Positions 49,985-58,938 of a DNA stretch of 64,000 nt are shown here, piece by piece. The stretch spans positions 90,262-154,261 of IMG/VR virus record IMGVR_UViG_3300046665_000434, one strand, 5' to 3'. The DNA is from a virus. The notes below the pieces were generated by a model. It saw nothing but the letters and a program-made list of their open reading frames with translations. It had not been told where the DNA came from and ran no database searches. Position 1 is the first letter of the stretch; each line of letters begins with the position of its first letter. A program made the position numbers and the translations under genes.

Positions 49985-51301
49985 ATGCCGTTGACATTCT
50001 TCGATTATACTAATCACGTAGAAATCCGCCAAGTCTACGAAGCCAACCGCCACGAAAAACTCGCGGCGTACGTCTACCGTGTTCGTCCGACCAAAGAAGG
50101 CCTGGACCTCATGAAGGACCGTAAACGTTTCTCCATGCCGAAGAAGATCTTCGGTAAGCACCACTTCTACCGTGATGAAATCATGGACGCCTACAATGGC
50201 AAAACAGGATCGACTGGCGTCATCCTGAACGGCCTGAAAGGCTCTGGCAAGTCCATGCTGGGAGAAGATCTCTGCAACGTCGCACTGAAGCAAGAGCTGC
50301 CAGTGCTGGTCATCGACCATGTCATCCCTGCCGAAGCGCTGCGTCAGATCCTGAAGATCATCGGTCCGTGTGTTGTATACATGGACGAGTTCGGCAAGAT
50401 CTACAGCGGCTCCGATCGCGAAGGCATGCTCACTCTGTTTAGCGATACCGACGTCAAGAAGGTATTGTTCATCGTCACTTCTAACAAGAAGGAAGAGCTG
50501 AACAAGTACATGCTGAACCGTCCAGGGCGTTTCCAGTTCTGCATCACTTATCGCGGTATTGACCGTGCTACCGTCCAGGAAATCTTGACTTATAACAAGA
50601 TCACTGGTGAGATGTACGAAGCCATGCTGGGTTATGTTTGCACTCACTCGCTCAGCTTCGACATGATCAACTACATCTGTCCACTCGCCAAGAAGTACAA
50701 ATCGGCGGCAGAGTTGATGAAGCGGATCGAGATTCTCAACGTACCGAAGCCGGTCTACCGTTATTACACCTTCAATGGTGTAATCCACAACGGCAAACCT
50801 TTCTACGGTACGGCTCGTCTGTTGCCAAACGAAAATGGCTTTGAGATGGAACTCACCGCCGAAGGTAACGACATGGAACTGGTCGGCAGCTACACCGTCG
50901 ACATGGCGAAAGCCAAGAAGGTAGGGATGTCAAACCCTAACGAAAAAGAGATTTCCTATCGCGTCAACCTCGATGAGAACTCGATAGTTCAGGTTACTAT
51001 CGATTGGCGGGCAACCATCGATACTGTCGTGATGGAGCATGTCTTCAAATCCCCGGAACGGCAAGCGGCTGAGAAAGCTGCGCATGAAGAAGCGAAACGT
51101 ATCGAGGCTGCGAAGAGAGCTGAACAATCGGCTGGTGCAGACTTGGCTACTCTCAATCCCGCCGCAGCAAAACTGCTGCGGAATGGTAGCATGGGTCTCG
51201 GCCTTGACTTCATGCCCGGTTATATCCACCATATCGAAGCCCTCGGTGACCGTGAACCGTCCAAGGGTTCGACCAATGCACTGGCCTCTGAAGGAGAGTA
51301 G
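49985..51301 (+). CDS. AAA+ ATPase
   Basis: 438 residues. Walker A GLKGSGKS (83-90), Walker B VVYMDEFGKI (Asp134, Glu135), sensor 1 Asn167 (IVTSNKKE), and arginine candidates Arg179/Arg182 (NRPGRF). The C-terminal ~130 residues form a different domain with beta strands (YTFNGVIHNGKPF; ISYRVNLDENSIVQVTIDW) and an Ala/Lys/Glu-rich tail. AAA+ proteins of this kind remodel or move protein or DNA complexes; the partner is unknown. It is followed by a membrane protein gene 6 nt downstream, presumably in the same unit. Confidence 0.75.
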   Translation: MPLTFFDYTNHVEIRQVYEANRHEKLAAYVYRVRPTKEGLDLMKDRKRFSMPKKIFGKHHFYRDEIMDAYNGKTGSTGVILNGLKGSGKSMLGEDLCNVALKQELPVLVIDHVIPAEALRQILKIIGPCVVYMDEFGKIYSGSDREGMLTLFSDTDVKKVLFIVTSNKKEELNKYMLNRPGRFQFCITYRGIDRATVQEILTYNKITGEMYEAMLGYVCTHSLSFDMINYICPLAKKYKSAAELMKRIEILNVPKPVYRYYTFNGVIHNGKPFYGTARLLPNENGFEMELTAEGNDMELVGSYTVDMAKAKKVGMSNPNEKEISYRVNLDENSIVQVTIDWRATIDTVVMEHVFKSPERQAAEKAAHEEAKRIEAAKRAEQSAGADLATLNPAAAKLLRNGSMGLGLDFMPGYIHHIEALGDREPSKGSTNALASEGE

Positions 51302-51306
51302 TCTTA

Positions 51307-51894
51307 ATGAATAGTGGCATTGCTAAACTCGTAACACTCGGCGTCACCTTCATTGGCGGCACCGCACTCGGGATCGGCCTGAAGTATGCTCACGAAGTAT
51401 CATCCACTCCGCCTGCAACTTCTGATCGTCACCACCCCATCAACCTGCACAACGGCCTGTACTGTCTCGAGTATGGTATCGTACCCAGCCAGTATCACAA
51501 CCGTTTCATGCCTGCGTTCAAGTATCTCTCACAGTACCGCTTGAACAACGGCGTTCTGACCACCGATAACGCGCTTCTGAGCCCGTTGTGGTGCCTGAGT
51601 AATAGCGACGTAGCGATTCTGCTAGCGGCCGCTCTGGCAAGCCAGCACGCCTTCCTGGACTACGGTGAGTTGTTCAGCGAAATGGTGCTCAAGTGGAACT
51701 CGGCGCAGATGCGTTTCGTTTCGATGAGCGACCTGATGGATAACGTCATTGACTCCGGCGAAGTCCGTTACACCAAAGAAAGCTACGAGATGGCAGCGAC
51801 GGATGTTCTGAAAGCCGTAACCGGTAATCAAGAATTCCGTATCTCTCGTTTCATTCGTGATCAAGCGGCTATCCTCGAGAAGCTGCTGGGTTGA
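51307..51894 (+). CDS. Membrane-anchored hypothetical protein
   Basis: 195 residues with an N-terminal transmembrane segment (~residues 8-26, LVTLGVTFIGGTALGIGLKYA), then a globular part (YCLEYGIVPSQYHNRFMPAFKYLSQYR..., LAAALASQHAFLDYGELFSEMVLKW). It starts 6 nt after the stop of the AAA+ gene, so it is translated with it and might be its membrane partner (inference). Confidence 0.65.
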   Translation: MNSGIAKLVTLGVTFIGGTALGIGLKYAHEVSSTPPATSDRHHPINLHNGLYCLEYGIVPSQYHNRFMPAFKYLSQYRLNNGVLTTDNALLSPLWCLSNSDVAILLAAALASQHAFLDYGELFSEMVLKWNSAQMRFVSMSDLMDNVIDSGEVRYTKESYEMAATDVLKAVTGNQEFRISRFIRDQAAILEKLLG

Positions 51895-51949
51895 TGCGGC
51901 ATACAGCTGGGGCGTGAGCCCCAGCTGTAGCTTCTTCTTTTTTTTGTCT
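51895..51949. terminator. Terminator, 55-nt copy identical to 28379-28433
   Basis: Same stem TACAGCTGGGGC / GCCCCAGCTGTA, loop GTGA and eight T. It lies between the plus gene ending at 51894 and the endolysin gene. Confidence 0.9.
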
Positions 51950-52625
51950 AGGCGGCCTTGGTGTTGCCGTTCAGGAAGCCTTTGACATATTTGTTGTTGA
52001 CTTTGTGCAGACACTCGATGCGCAGGATCTGACCATCTTTGTTGAGGTCAAGGCCGCTGTTTGGCTCGAATGGTGCATCACCGGTTTTCCACATGACGTA
52101 GGAATCTGGCTTGCCGATACCGGCGGGCCAGATGATGGCCATGTAGATGTCACCCAGGTTGTTCAACTTACCCTTGTAGGGTTTGAAGTACTTCTCGACA
52201 TAATCGAGTTGTTGAACAACTGTCATCGCAGCCAGTGCTTCAACGGTAGTACCGAGACCGGTAGCCGTAGCCTTCATGAACTGGATCAAACCAGTTGCTG
52301 TCGACACCGGCGACTTCGTAGCTGGACTGAACTGCTCACCAGTCTCCCACGCCATGCAGGCCATGAAGTCATGGATAGTGATCGGCGCCATGCCGAGGTT
52401 CTTGATCATCTGCACCAGACGATCGATTTCAGAAGTACCGAACTTCACGCCCCAGCAGATCTTGGTCACGCCATACTTGTGGCTTTGATCAACAGTGCTG
52501 TTTTTCAGGGCATCGAGTGCATCCTGAGAGTTCTTGCCCCATTTACCATCGATGGTGCCTGGATTGAAACCCAGAGTCATCAGATAGGTTTGGGTTTGGA
52601 TAATGGTTGGATCACCAGTACTCAT
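51948..52625 (-). CDS. Endolysin: peptidoglycan-binding domain + lytic transglycosylase
   Basis: 225 residues. Residues ~8-40 (QTYLMTLGFNPGTIDGKWGKNSQDAL) are a PG_binding_1 repeat; residues ~85-210 are an SLT-type lytic transglycosylase with catalytic Glu94 (ACMAWETGEQFSP) followed by TATGLIQFM. The modular plan (binding domain first) matches phiKZ gp144 and OBP gp279. It degrades cell-wall peptidoglycan at lysis. The ATG directly follows the TAA of the preceding structural gene (52626-53276), so the two are coupled. Confidence 0.85.
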   Translation of the reverse strand: MSTGDPTIIQTQTYLMTLGFNPGTIDGKWGKNSQDALDALKNSTVDQSHKYGVTKICWGVKFGTSEIDRLVQMIKNLGMAPITIHDFMACMAWETGEQFSPATKSPVSTATGLIQFMKATATGLGTTVEALAAMTVVQQLDYVEKYFKPYKGKLNNLGDIYMAIIWPAGIGKPDSYVMWKTGDAPFEPNSGLDLNKDGQILRIECLHKVNNKYVKGFLNGNTKAA

Positions 52626-53276
52626 TTAGCTCACCGTAGGTTGTTGCGGCGGTTGACGTTTAGCACGGATGTCAGACAAGGCCGCCAATACAGGATCGAA
52701 TGGTTCGTCGACCAAGAACAGCGTGTTCTCGTAATCTTGGCCATTCTGATTGGCAGTGTACTCGACCTTTACGTACCCCCGTACCACGGGCATACCATCC
52801 GGGGTAGGCTCGTAGCTAACAGTCATCTTGACGGTCTGAAGACCTTGCTTCTCAGCAAAGGGACCGATGAATGCTGTAGAGAACACATCCAGTGCCGCTT
52901 TCTCTTCATCGGTCAGCAGAGCGCCGCCTTTGGAGTAGTGGGTACTCCAGATATCCCGAGCGTAGAACTCAGCCAGGATAGGAGCCAGGATAGGGCCACG
53001 GGTAACGCAGTCCATCGTTTCCAACTCGGTAGTTGGTGACTTGATGATCACGCCAGCGAGATATTCTTGCGCAGTCTTGGGCAATGCTGTGTAGCCCATC
53101 AGCTGGAACTGCATGATACCTGGAGACGGTGCTGGGCCCTTTACAGTCCATACGGCGTTATACAGTCGAGCGTAGGGATATGCATCCAGGTCAGTGCGGA
53201 AGAGTCCACGGTCAATACCAGGATAGTCGTTGAACGGATTAGCGTTAGTAGGGACCGGTGGTTGGGGATGTGGCAT
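52626..53276 (-). CDS. Putative virion protein upstream of endolysin
   Basis: 216 residues from ATG 53276, preceded by AGAGAG. Proline-rich start (MPHPQPPVPTNANPFNDYPG) and mixed alpha/beta body (GIMQFQLMGYTALPKTAQEYLAGVII, EEKAALDVFSTAFIGPF), ending in a Gln/Pro tail (RQPPQQPTVS). The stop codon TAA is immediately followed by the ATG of the endolysin gene. A baseplate or tail protein by context. Confidence 0.5.
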   Translation of the reverse strand: MPHPQPPVPTNANPFNDYPGIDRGLFRTDLDAYPYARLYNAVWTVKGPAPSPGIMQFQLMGYTALPKTAQEYLAGVIIKSPTTELETMDCVTRGPILAPILAEFYARDIWSTHYSKGGALLTDEEKAALDVFSTAFIGPFAEKQGLQTVKMTVSYEPTPDGMPVVRGYVKVEYTANQNGQDYENTLFLVDEPFDPVLAALSDIRAKRQPPQQPTVS

Positions 53277-53345
53277 AAAAAGTCTCTCTAAATTGATATG
53301 ACTGAAAGCCGATATGGCGCGACCATAATAGTTGGGGTTCTTTAC

Positions 53346-54452
53346 ATGATTACGCAAGAAAAACTCGACGGTATCACATCGGCGATCGGACGATACACTA
53401 CTGCGATACAAGCACTTGCTGCTCTTTCCGCAAGTACCGACGTCACTTACTCTATTGCGTTGTCGGCAGAAGACCTAAAAGTAAGTATGGGTCTTGGCGA
53501 GAACATGCAACAGGTCATGGGCACTTATGACCGATTCGTCATGGGGAGTGATCGCAAGCTCAATACCGTCACCCCTAAGATCTACGAACGGTGGGCAGCT
53601 CAACTCCCTCCATTCAACCTCCTCAGAAGTTTGGGCGTAGGGTATGTGAACGGCGATAACATCGGTCAGGCGCCAGAAAACATTGGCCCAACGGCTGGTA
53701 AATTCGGCCGGGGGCTTGTCTCTAAAGAAAACTCTCTGGTGGGTAACGATACCGATTTCCAAATCGAAGTTACCATGACAGGTCCGTCGATTCGTAATGT
53801 CACTGGCCCCGATCAGAACTACTCTCTTGGTGCGATGGGCGTCGTCATCGGATACGTCACGAACAGTGATGGGACTATCGATTATCTGTCGGTTGTTCGT
53901 AACACGGGAGACTGGGGTAGTCATCCTCGATTCGGGCTTTATCTGAACCTGATCGATTTTGATACTCCAAACATCCCGTTGGTAGGCACCAGCGCCGGCC
54001 TTACTGAACTGGATTGGAATACCGACCCGGTTAAGTTGCGCGTTACTCTTAGCGGAAGTACGCTGACTCTGGAGACTACATTGCCAGGCTCCACTACCTA
54101 CGTGGCCGCAGCTAAACTCACGTACGCCTACACCGCCGATACCACTCTTCAGAAGATCAAGAACAGCCGCCGGTTCGGTTATACGGTAATTGGCGACTAC
54201 CGCGGCAACGGCAACGACCAGTCTGTGGTAGACCAGCTGTACACTTGGAACACATCGATCCTCAGGACCACGACCAAGCCCATCATGGATCTTGTGAACA
54301 ACGTGGTCTACAAGTTCGTGAACAATGCATGGGCTGTAGAGTCCGGAACAACTCCTGCGACTTACCTGAAACCGGGTAAGCAGTACATGTCGGTAGGTAC
54401 GCGGAAATTGGTATATATCGACAAGAACCTTGCCGGTACATGGTTGCGCTAA
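53346..54452 (+). CDS. Virion structural protein
   Basis: 368 residues. ATG 53346 is preferred to 53298 because GGGG lies upstream, while the longer form lacks any signal; this is uncertain. Beta-rich with Gly-rich stretches (NIGQAPENIGPTAGKFGRGLV, DYRGNGNDQSVVDQLYTWN) and a Tyr/Gly-containing end (TRKLVYIDKNLAGTWLR). Terminator 54456-54485 abuts its stop and the stop of the convergent tail-fibre gene. Tail or receptor-binding role by context. Confidence 0.55.
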   Translation: MITQEKLDGITSAIGRYTTAIQALAALSASTDVTYSIALSAEDLKVSMGLGENMQQVMGTYDRFVMGSDRKLNTVTPKIYERWAAQLPPFNLLRSLGVGYVNGDNIGQAPENIGPTAGKFGRGLVSKENSLVGNDTDFQIEVTMTGPSIRNVTGPDQNYSLGAMGVVIGYVTNSDGTIDYLSVVRNTGDWGSHPRFGLYLNLIDFDTPNIPLVGTSAGLTELDWNTDPVKLRVTLSGSTLTLETTLPGSTTYVAAAKLTYAYTADTTLQKIKNSRRFGYTVIGDYRGNGNDQSVVDQLYTWNTSILRTTTKPIMDLVNNVVYKFVNNAWAVESGTTPATYLKPGKQYMSVGTRKLVYIDKNLAGTWLR

Positions 54453-54455
54453 CAG

Positions 54456-54485
54456 CATACAGCGGGGCGCAAGCCCCGCTGTATG
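54456..54485. terminator. Bidirectional terminator between convergent genes
   Basis: 13-bp stem CATACAGCGGGGC / GCCCCGCTGTATG with GCAA loop, fully occupying the gap before the minus stop at 54486. Confidence 0.85.
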
Positions 54486-55682
54486 TCATGTGTCGCTGTC
54501 GTCGTGCGACAAGAACGCAAAGATATCAGCAAACAAACCCGCAGTAATCGGATTACCATCCCATGCCAAACTAGGTACACTGACCACTTGATCGGTGAAC
54601 CATTGTGCTTGGCTGATTGGGGTTACGGTGTTATTCGCACCATGCCACAACTTTGTTGGATAGTAAGGCAAGATCGGCGTTGCTTGATCCTTGAGGTCCT
54701 GAGTAGTACCGCCCAGATAGTTAGTCAAGGACTGCGTCAACGAAGCAGCGTAGAGACCGGATGGATTATAGAACCCGTTAATCCCTACAAATTTAGTAGC
54801 GACCCAGAGCTTCTCTTCAACGGTCATAGCCATGGCAGCCAAATGTGCACCAACGCCAATACCGATGATCCAAACGTCAGCGTACATAGACCGAAGCTTC
54901 TTCAACTGTTTACATAGCTCTACGTGAGCAGTGGTCAGTTTAGGTGCTCCGACCGTAGACTCGGGATATCGAAGTCTGTACGTATGCACATTTTCACGAG
55001 CAAACGCCATCTCAATCCCAGTTTTGGCTGGGACCACTTCGTTAAAGCCAGGCTGAACACCCCAATCAGATCCGTAAATGATCGCGACACAGCGGTTACT
55101 TAATTCGCCGGTGATGATAAATCCAGGGAGCCTTGCACTGTACGGTCGCGTCTCCACACCGTCACTACTATTCAGAGTAAACGAGTGAGAGTGGTCTCCC
55201 CCGTATCCAGAATAAAACGTAGCAGTACCGTAAGTTCCTCGAAGATCCATTGCATCAGGATCGTCATCAGGTCCAGGACTGTGGTACGAGTGGTCGAAGT
55301 GGAACTGACTGCCGTAGTTAGGTACGTTTGTCAGAGGGTGATCCGGCTGACCAGCAGGGTCCCCAGATACAGAGTGGGTATGGTCAGACGTTCTGTCCTC
55401 AGTCAAGGCGCCCGGCAGTGATCCGTCATCCCGTGGTTTCAAGAACCTACCGGCCGGGCTTGGGAGCCTGAAACTATCACCTTCTGTGCCATTCCCTGCT
55501 TTCGAGCCAGAAGTGTAAAGATGGCCGAGTTTGTCGAACAGTGTTGGGAATGTAGCAATTTTCACTAACGACCCATCGACCGGTAACCGTCCAGGAGGGA
55601 CTGTGTCAGTCAATGCTTCAACGTAAACGCCAGCATAATCTTTAATTTGACGGTCTGGCGTGAATTTAATCACAGGAATCAT
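54486..55682 (-). CDS. Tail-collar domain fused to degenerate hydrolase-like domain
   Basis: 398 residues. Residues 1-~190 are a tail-collar-like region with HxH motifs (HTH at 101-103, HSH at 164-166) of the type that binds metal in fibre tips. Residues ~195-398 resemble a serine-hydrolase alpha/beta fold (beta strand WII then GIGVG at 274-278 where GxSxG is expected, and HGANNTVTPISQ, which resembles the acid/His region HGxxDxxVP). The nucleophile serine is replaced by glycine and the acidic residue by Asn/Thr, so the domain is probably inactive and may bind host sugar. First of three collar genes in tandem. Confidence 0.6.
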   Translation of the reverse strand: MIPVIKFTPDRQIKDYAGVYVEALTDTVPPGRLPVDGSLVKIATFPTLFDKLGHLYTSGSKAGNGTEGDSFRLPSPAGRFLKPRDDGSLPGALTEDRTSDHTHSVSGDPAGQPDHPLTNVPNYGSQFHFDHSYHSPGPDDDPDAMDLRGTYGTATFYSGYGGDHSHSFTLNSSDGVETRPYSARLPGFIITGELSNRCVAIIYGSDWGVQPGFNEVVPAKTGIEMAFARENVHTYRLRYPESTVGAPKLTTAHVELCKQLKKLRSMYADVWIIGIGVGAHLAAMAMTVEEKLWVATKFVGINGFYNPSGLYAASLTQSLTNYLGGTTQDLKDQATPILPYYPTKLWHGANNTVTPISQAQWFTDQVVSVPSLAWDGNPITAGLFADIFAFLSHDDSDT

Positions 55683-55685
55683 AAT

Positions 55686-56285
55686 TCACCCCAAATGGAT
55701 ACAAAGAATAGCGCCGTAGCCTTTAGGCTCTACGTTGGGTGAGGAATGTGCGCCATCAAGAATCATTCCACCACTCACGCCGCCCGAGTGGTCATGTGCG
55801 CCGTGTCCTGCACTACCCGGAAATTGCCCCCAATCGGCTGGATACATACCCCCACCGCCCGCGTGGGCGTTCTTGATACCGCCAGCGAACCGTCCACCTG
55901 AGGAAGGCGCATGCGTGTGCGCACCATCAGACGACGATGATCCCGTATGTGTGTGTGCCTGCAACGCACTACTCACTTCTTGCAATACCGATTTACCGAT
56001 ATTGCGCCCATTGGAGTTATTTGGGTTCCAAGGCCTAGGGTATAACGACAACGCACTTGCGTTGATCTGGTTCCACGCCGGCAGTTTGAAATGCAGGACG
56101 TCATCAATAGTCGTCTGACCGTATTTGAACCCCAAAATATTGAGCAGCTCAGGGTTATCCAAAGCCGGGACATAGCCGCCGCTCAATGGCATCCAGGGCT
56201 TGGTCACCTGAGGATACGACAGATATCGAATCGTACCTACCATACTGATCGTCGGCTTAACGACCGGGACGATGAGAGAGATCAT
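55686..56285 (-). CDS. Tail-collar fibre protein with HxH clusters
   Basis: 199 residues: collar domain (WMPLSGGYVPALDNPELLNILGFKYG) followed by repeated HxH motifs (AHTHTG, AHTHAP, GAHDHSGG) and Gly/Ser-rich linkers, as in phage fibre tips that bind iron. Ends with GYGAILCIHLG, typical of collar proteins. Second of three collar genes; a receptor-binding role is likely from family knowledge. AAGGTGAAG precedes the ATG. Confidence 0.7.
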   Translation of the reverse strand: MISLIVPVVKPTISMVGTIRYLSYPQVTKPWMPLSGGYVPALDNPELLNILGFKYGQTTIDDVLHFKLPAWNQINASALSLYPRPWNPNNSNGRNIGKSVLQEVSSALQAHTHTGSSSSDGAHTHAPSSGGRFAGGIKNAHAGGGGMYPADWGQFPGSAGHGAHDHSGGVSGGMILDGAHSSPNVEPKGYGAILCIHLG

Positions 56286-56296
56286 TCTTCTTCACC

Positions 56297-56878
56297 TTAT
56301 GCAATGGTTTCTAACACGTCGCCGAATGCACAGACGCAGAGCACCAGTATGACGTGGTTAGGCACCGTCTCAACCCCACCTCCGCCGCTAGCAGTTACGC
56401 TGTGGCTGTGGTTTGTGTTTGGGTAATACTGGATACCGTTATCCGCACCAGCATCGCCGATACCGGGGTCGACGTCGTAAATGATGTTATACGGTAAGTC
56501 GTACCACTGGATGACGGTAACCCCGTGAGTATGACCACCCCCCGATGCCAACTGGCCGCCCGGATGACCGTGACTCCTCACCGCGCTACCCCCGATGTTG
56601 AACACCGGGTCGCCGTTGTGTGGATTCACTTGTTCGATAATGTCAGTTACTTCCAGGATTCGGAAACGTCCGCTCCCATCTCGACCATGTCGATAACCAA
56701 TTGCCCGGAAGAGTGCAGGTTGATCAGTAGGCGAATAGTAACTACCATCCGCTTTTAACCATCCTGCCGGGATCGCAGACGTTGGAAAGTAAGCAAGTTC
56801 ACCTGGCTGAATCAGTGGGTTGGTTGGGCCTGTAGGAGGCCTTACGTGGTAGCGAAAACGAATGAATTCATCAGCCAT
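56297..56878 (-). CDS. Tail-collar fibre protein with HxH clusters
   Basis: 193 residues: collar domain (YFPTSAIPAGWLKADGSYYSPTDQPALFRAIGY) and HxH motifs (SHGHPG, GHTHGV, NHSHSV) with a C-terminal beta-strand (VPNHVILVLCVCAFGD). AAGGAGG precedes the ATG by 5 nt. Closest to the collar part of the two neighbouring genes; third paralogue in the tandem. Confidence 0.7.
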   Translation of the reverse strand: MADEFIRFRYHVRPPTGPTNPLIQPGELAYFPTSAIPAGWLKADGSYYSPTDQPALFRAIGYRHGRDGSGRFRILEVTDIIEQVNPHNGDPVFNIGGSAVRSHGHPGGQLASGGGHTHGVTVIQWYDLPYNIIYDVDPGIGDAGADNGIQYYPNTNHSHSVTASGGGGVETVPNHVILVLCVCAFGDVLETIA

Positions 56879-56887
56879 GTGACCTCC

Positions 56888-57802
56888 TTAAATGACCCAG
56901 TTCTGGTCAGTTCCGATCCATACCGGTAGGCGCTGATAAACGTCGTTGACCAAAACAGGCTCGCCGACGGCCGCTGTACCGTTCACGCATTTGATCTTCT
57001 TGTCGTTACTGACGATGTAAGGCTCGACGCCCAGAAGTGCCTGGATCATTACCCAGTTGCCAGTAACCACCGAACCGGTAATAGAAGGCATGGTCAACTT
57101 GACGTTATTCTTGATGACCAAATAACGACGGTTGATCTCAAGTACGGTGTCATGGTCGACAATCACGTAGTTGAGTTCACGACGAATCGCTTCCAACGCG
57201 CTGGTCAACCGATCATCGAACTCCAGCAGCTTGTCAGTGACTTGCTGCACCAGCAGTTGACGAGAAGCCGTGTCGCCGTCACGGATCGCATTACCCAGGT
57301 CATTAATGGCCCAGATCATGTTTTCCCAACGATACGTCTCGTAGATCGAGTGTTTGTGCGGCGTAGGGTTGAAGTACGCAGGTACACCAATGATCTCGCC
57401 CCAGTACACAGGCCGGTCATCGCCAGTCAACAGATCGATCATGGCTTTCAATGCAGCAGTAGAGTACGAGAACTCACCGCCGACGTATTGGCCAGTAAAA
57501 TAGATCTGAGTACCAATGTCAGGGTTGATGATCTGAACACCGGCATAAACCGGTTGACCTGTAGCCTGAGTCGCTTCGTCGTACAAATGAATCAACTTGT
57601 AGTCGACGTTAGGCAACAGGTTCTGACCGGTAACGGCATCTTGCAACACCAAGTTAGTGTTGTTGAAGAAAGGGCCATAATCCGGAGCAAACAATCGCCC
57701 GCGGCGAGAGCCGATCACATGGGACTCGTTAACGACCTTGTTATCAGGACTCGTGCCCGACAAGTCAAGCGGGTACTTGAAAATGATAGGAACTGATGGC
57801 AT
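56888..57802 (-). CDS. Tail/baseplate virion protein
   Basis: 304 residues. Its first ~110 residues (NLLPNVDYKLIHLYDEAT...GTQIYFTGQYVGGEFSYS) align with the corresponding part of the neighbour at 57818-58855 (YLTRGTDYACGHEFQAAS...GQIELEYQTLGGNWTLD), indicating paralogy. The middle is helical (RQLLVQQVTDKLLEFDDRLTSALEAIRREL) and the end is beta-rich. It may form an adapter between baseplate and fibres, by context only. Confidence 0.55.
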   Translation of the reverse strand: MPSVPIIFKYPLDLSGTSPDNKVVNESHVIGSRRGRLFAPDYGPFFNNTNLVLQDAVTGQNLLPNVDYKLIHLYDEATQATGQPVYAGVQIINPDIGTQIYFTGQYVGGEFSYSTAALKAMIDLLTGDDRPVYWGEIIGVPAYFNPTPHKHSIYETYRWENMIWAINDLGNAIRDGDTASRQLLVQQVTDKLLEFDDRLTSALEAIRRELNYVIVDHDTVLEINRRYLVIKNNVKLTMPSITGSVVTGNWVMIQALLGVEPYIVSNDKKIKCVNGTAAVGEPVLVNDVYQRLPVWIGTDQNWVI

Positions 57803-57817
57803 GGGGTATTAACCTTA

Positions 57818-58855
57818 TTAACGAGCGTTGAGTGTGATGATGCCTGCCTCGAAGGCCGAGGTTACCGTATCCACCACTGCGTTGAGGGAAGATTCCGTCT
57901 GAGCAAGAACTGCGGTGGCCACGTCGGATTTGATTCCGTCTAGGTCATCGGTCGTCAGGGTGGTATCCAACTTCTGATTTATCACATCCAGCAAATCGTT
58001 GATCTGCTGTTGCGTGTAATAGCTGTTGAACTGATTACGGATACCCGTCAGGAGGAGGTTCATCTCTCCTTTGGTGTAGTAATCGCCTTCGCCAGGACCC
58101 GTGCCGCCACCGCCGCCATTCTCGATCAGCTCTTGAAGTTTCTGATCGATCTCAGAAGCAGTGTAATACGTATTGAACTTCGCCATGATGTCGGCGATCA
58201 TGGTGTTGATTTCAGACTTCTTGTAGTACAGGCCAAAAAGAATCGGCGGGTTCTGCAAGTAAGTATCTGTTTGGTTTTGTACGGCGGCCACCAATGCTGC
58301 GACAGCTACCAGCATTTCTTTCATGCCGGTGAAGTCATCGGCAGGGTGGTTGTGCTCTACCGGAGGGAACACTTCCGGTTTGCCGCTGACTTCATCGTAG
58401 GTTACTGAACGAGGATCAACCAGACGGTTGGCGAGGATCTCGAAGATCTTGTTCTCGTCGAGTGTCCAGTTACCGCCGAGCGTCTGATACTCGAGTTCGA
58501 TCTGGCCAGAGAGCGTCGGATCGAAGAACAGAATACTGCCGTAGATCCCGCCGAGCACGTTCTGCAACTCGTAGGAAGCCGCCTGGAATTCGTGACCACA
58601 GGCATAATCGGTTCCGCGGGTGAGGTACTGGCCCGTCGGGATGTATTTGATCTTCAGCGAGTCACGGAAGTACGGCGTTGCAAACGGGATCGCGAAGTGG
58701 AAACGGATGGCAAAGTCGCCACTCTCCAATTCCTGATCGGTCGGAGCATCCGGCGGATTCAGTGTCTGACGTTCGCCTTTGACGAGGTTGGTGGTCGCAG
58801 TGCCGGTCTGGTCTTCCGGATAGAGGTATTGCAGTACTGGATCTGTAGAAGCCAT
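57818..58855 (-). CDS. Tail-fibre-like protein with YYT repeats
   Basis: 345 residues. N-terminal ~150 residues are paralogous to the previous gene. The C-terminal half contains four tandem segments of the fibre repeat type beginning YYKKSEINTMI, YYTASEIDQKLQEL, YYTKGEMNLLL and YYTQQQINDLL, separated by ~25-35 residues, with a Gly-rich linker (ENGGGGGTGPGEGD). Such repeats form triple coiled or beta fibres in phages. A tail fibre is the best call. Confidence 0.6.
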   Translation of the reverse strand: MASTDPVLQYLYPEDQTGTATTNLVKGERQTLNPPDAPTDQELESGDFAIRFHFAIPFATPYFRDSLKIKYIPTGQYLTRGTDYACGHEFQAASYELQNVLGGIYGSILFFDPTLSGQIELEYQTLGGNWTLDENKIFEILANRLVDPRSVTYDEVSGKPEVFPPVEHNHPADDFTGMKEMLVAVAALVAAVQNQTDTYLQNPPILFGLYYKKSEINTMIADIMAKFNTYYTASEIDQKLQELIENGGGGGTGPGEGDYYTKGEMNLLLTGIRNQFNSYYTQQQINDLLDVINQKLDTTLTTDDLDGIKSDVATAVLAQTESSLNAVVDTVTSAFEAGIITLNAR

Positions 58856-58938
58856 GAACGGTCTCCGTTAATGTATGAAGCGCCACCACCTGCTATCTGG
58901 CTAGGCATATCATTTTTGAGGCATCTGGAGGATTAGGT

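Noticed and set aside
58857-58869. AACGG-TCTCC-type inverted repeat in front of the minus gene starting at 58855, resembling a hairpin ribosome-binding site
   Set aside because: A single occurrence with a different stem and no similarity to the GACC/GGTC set; may be chance.
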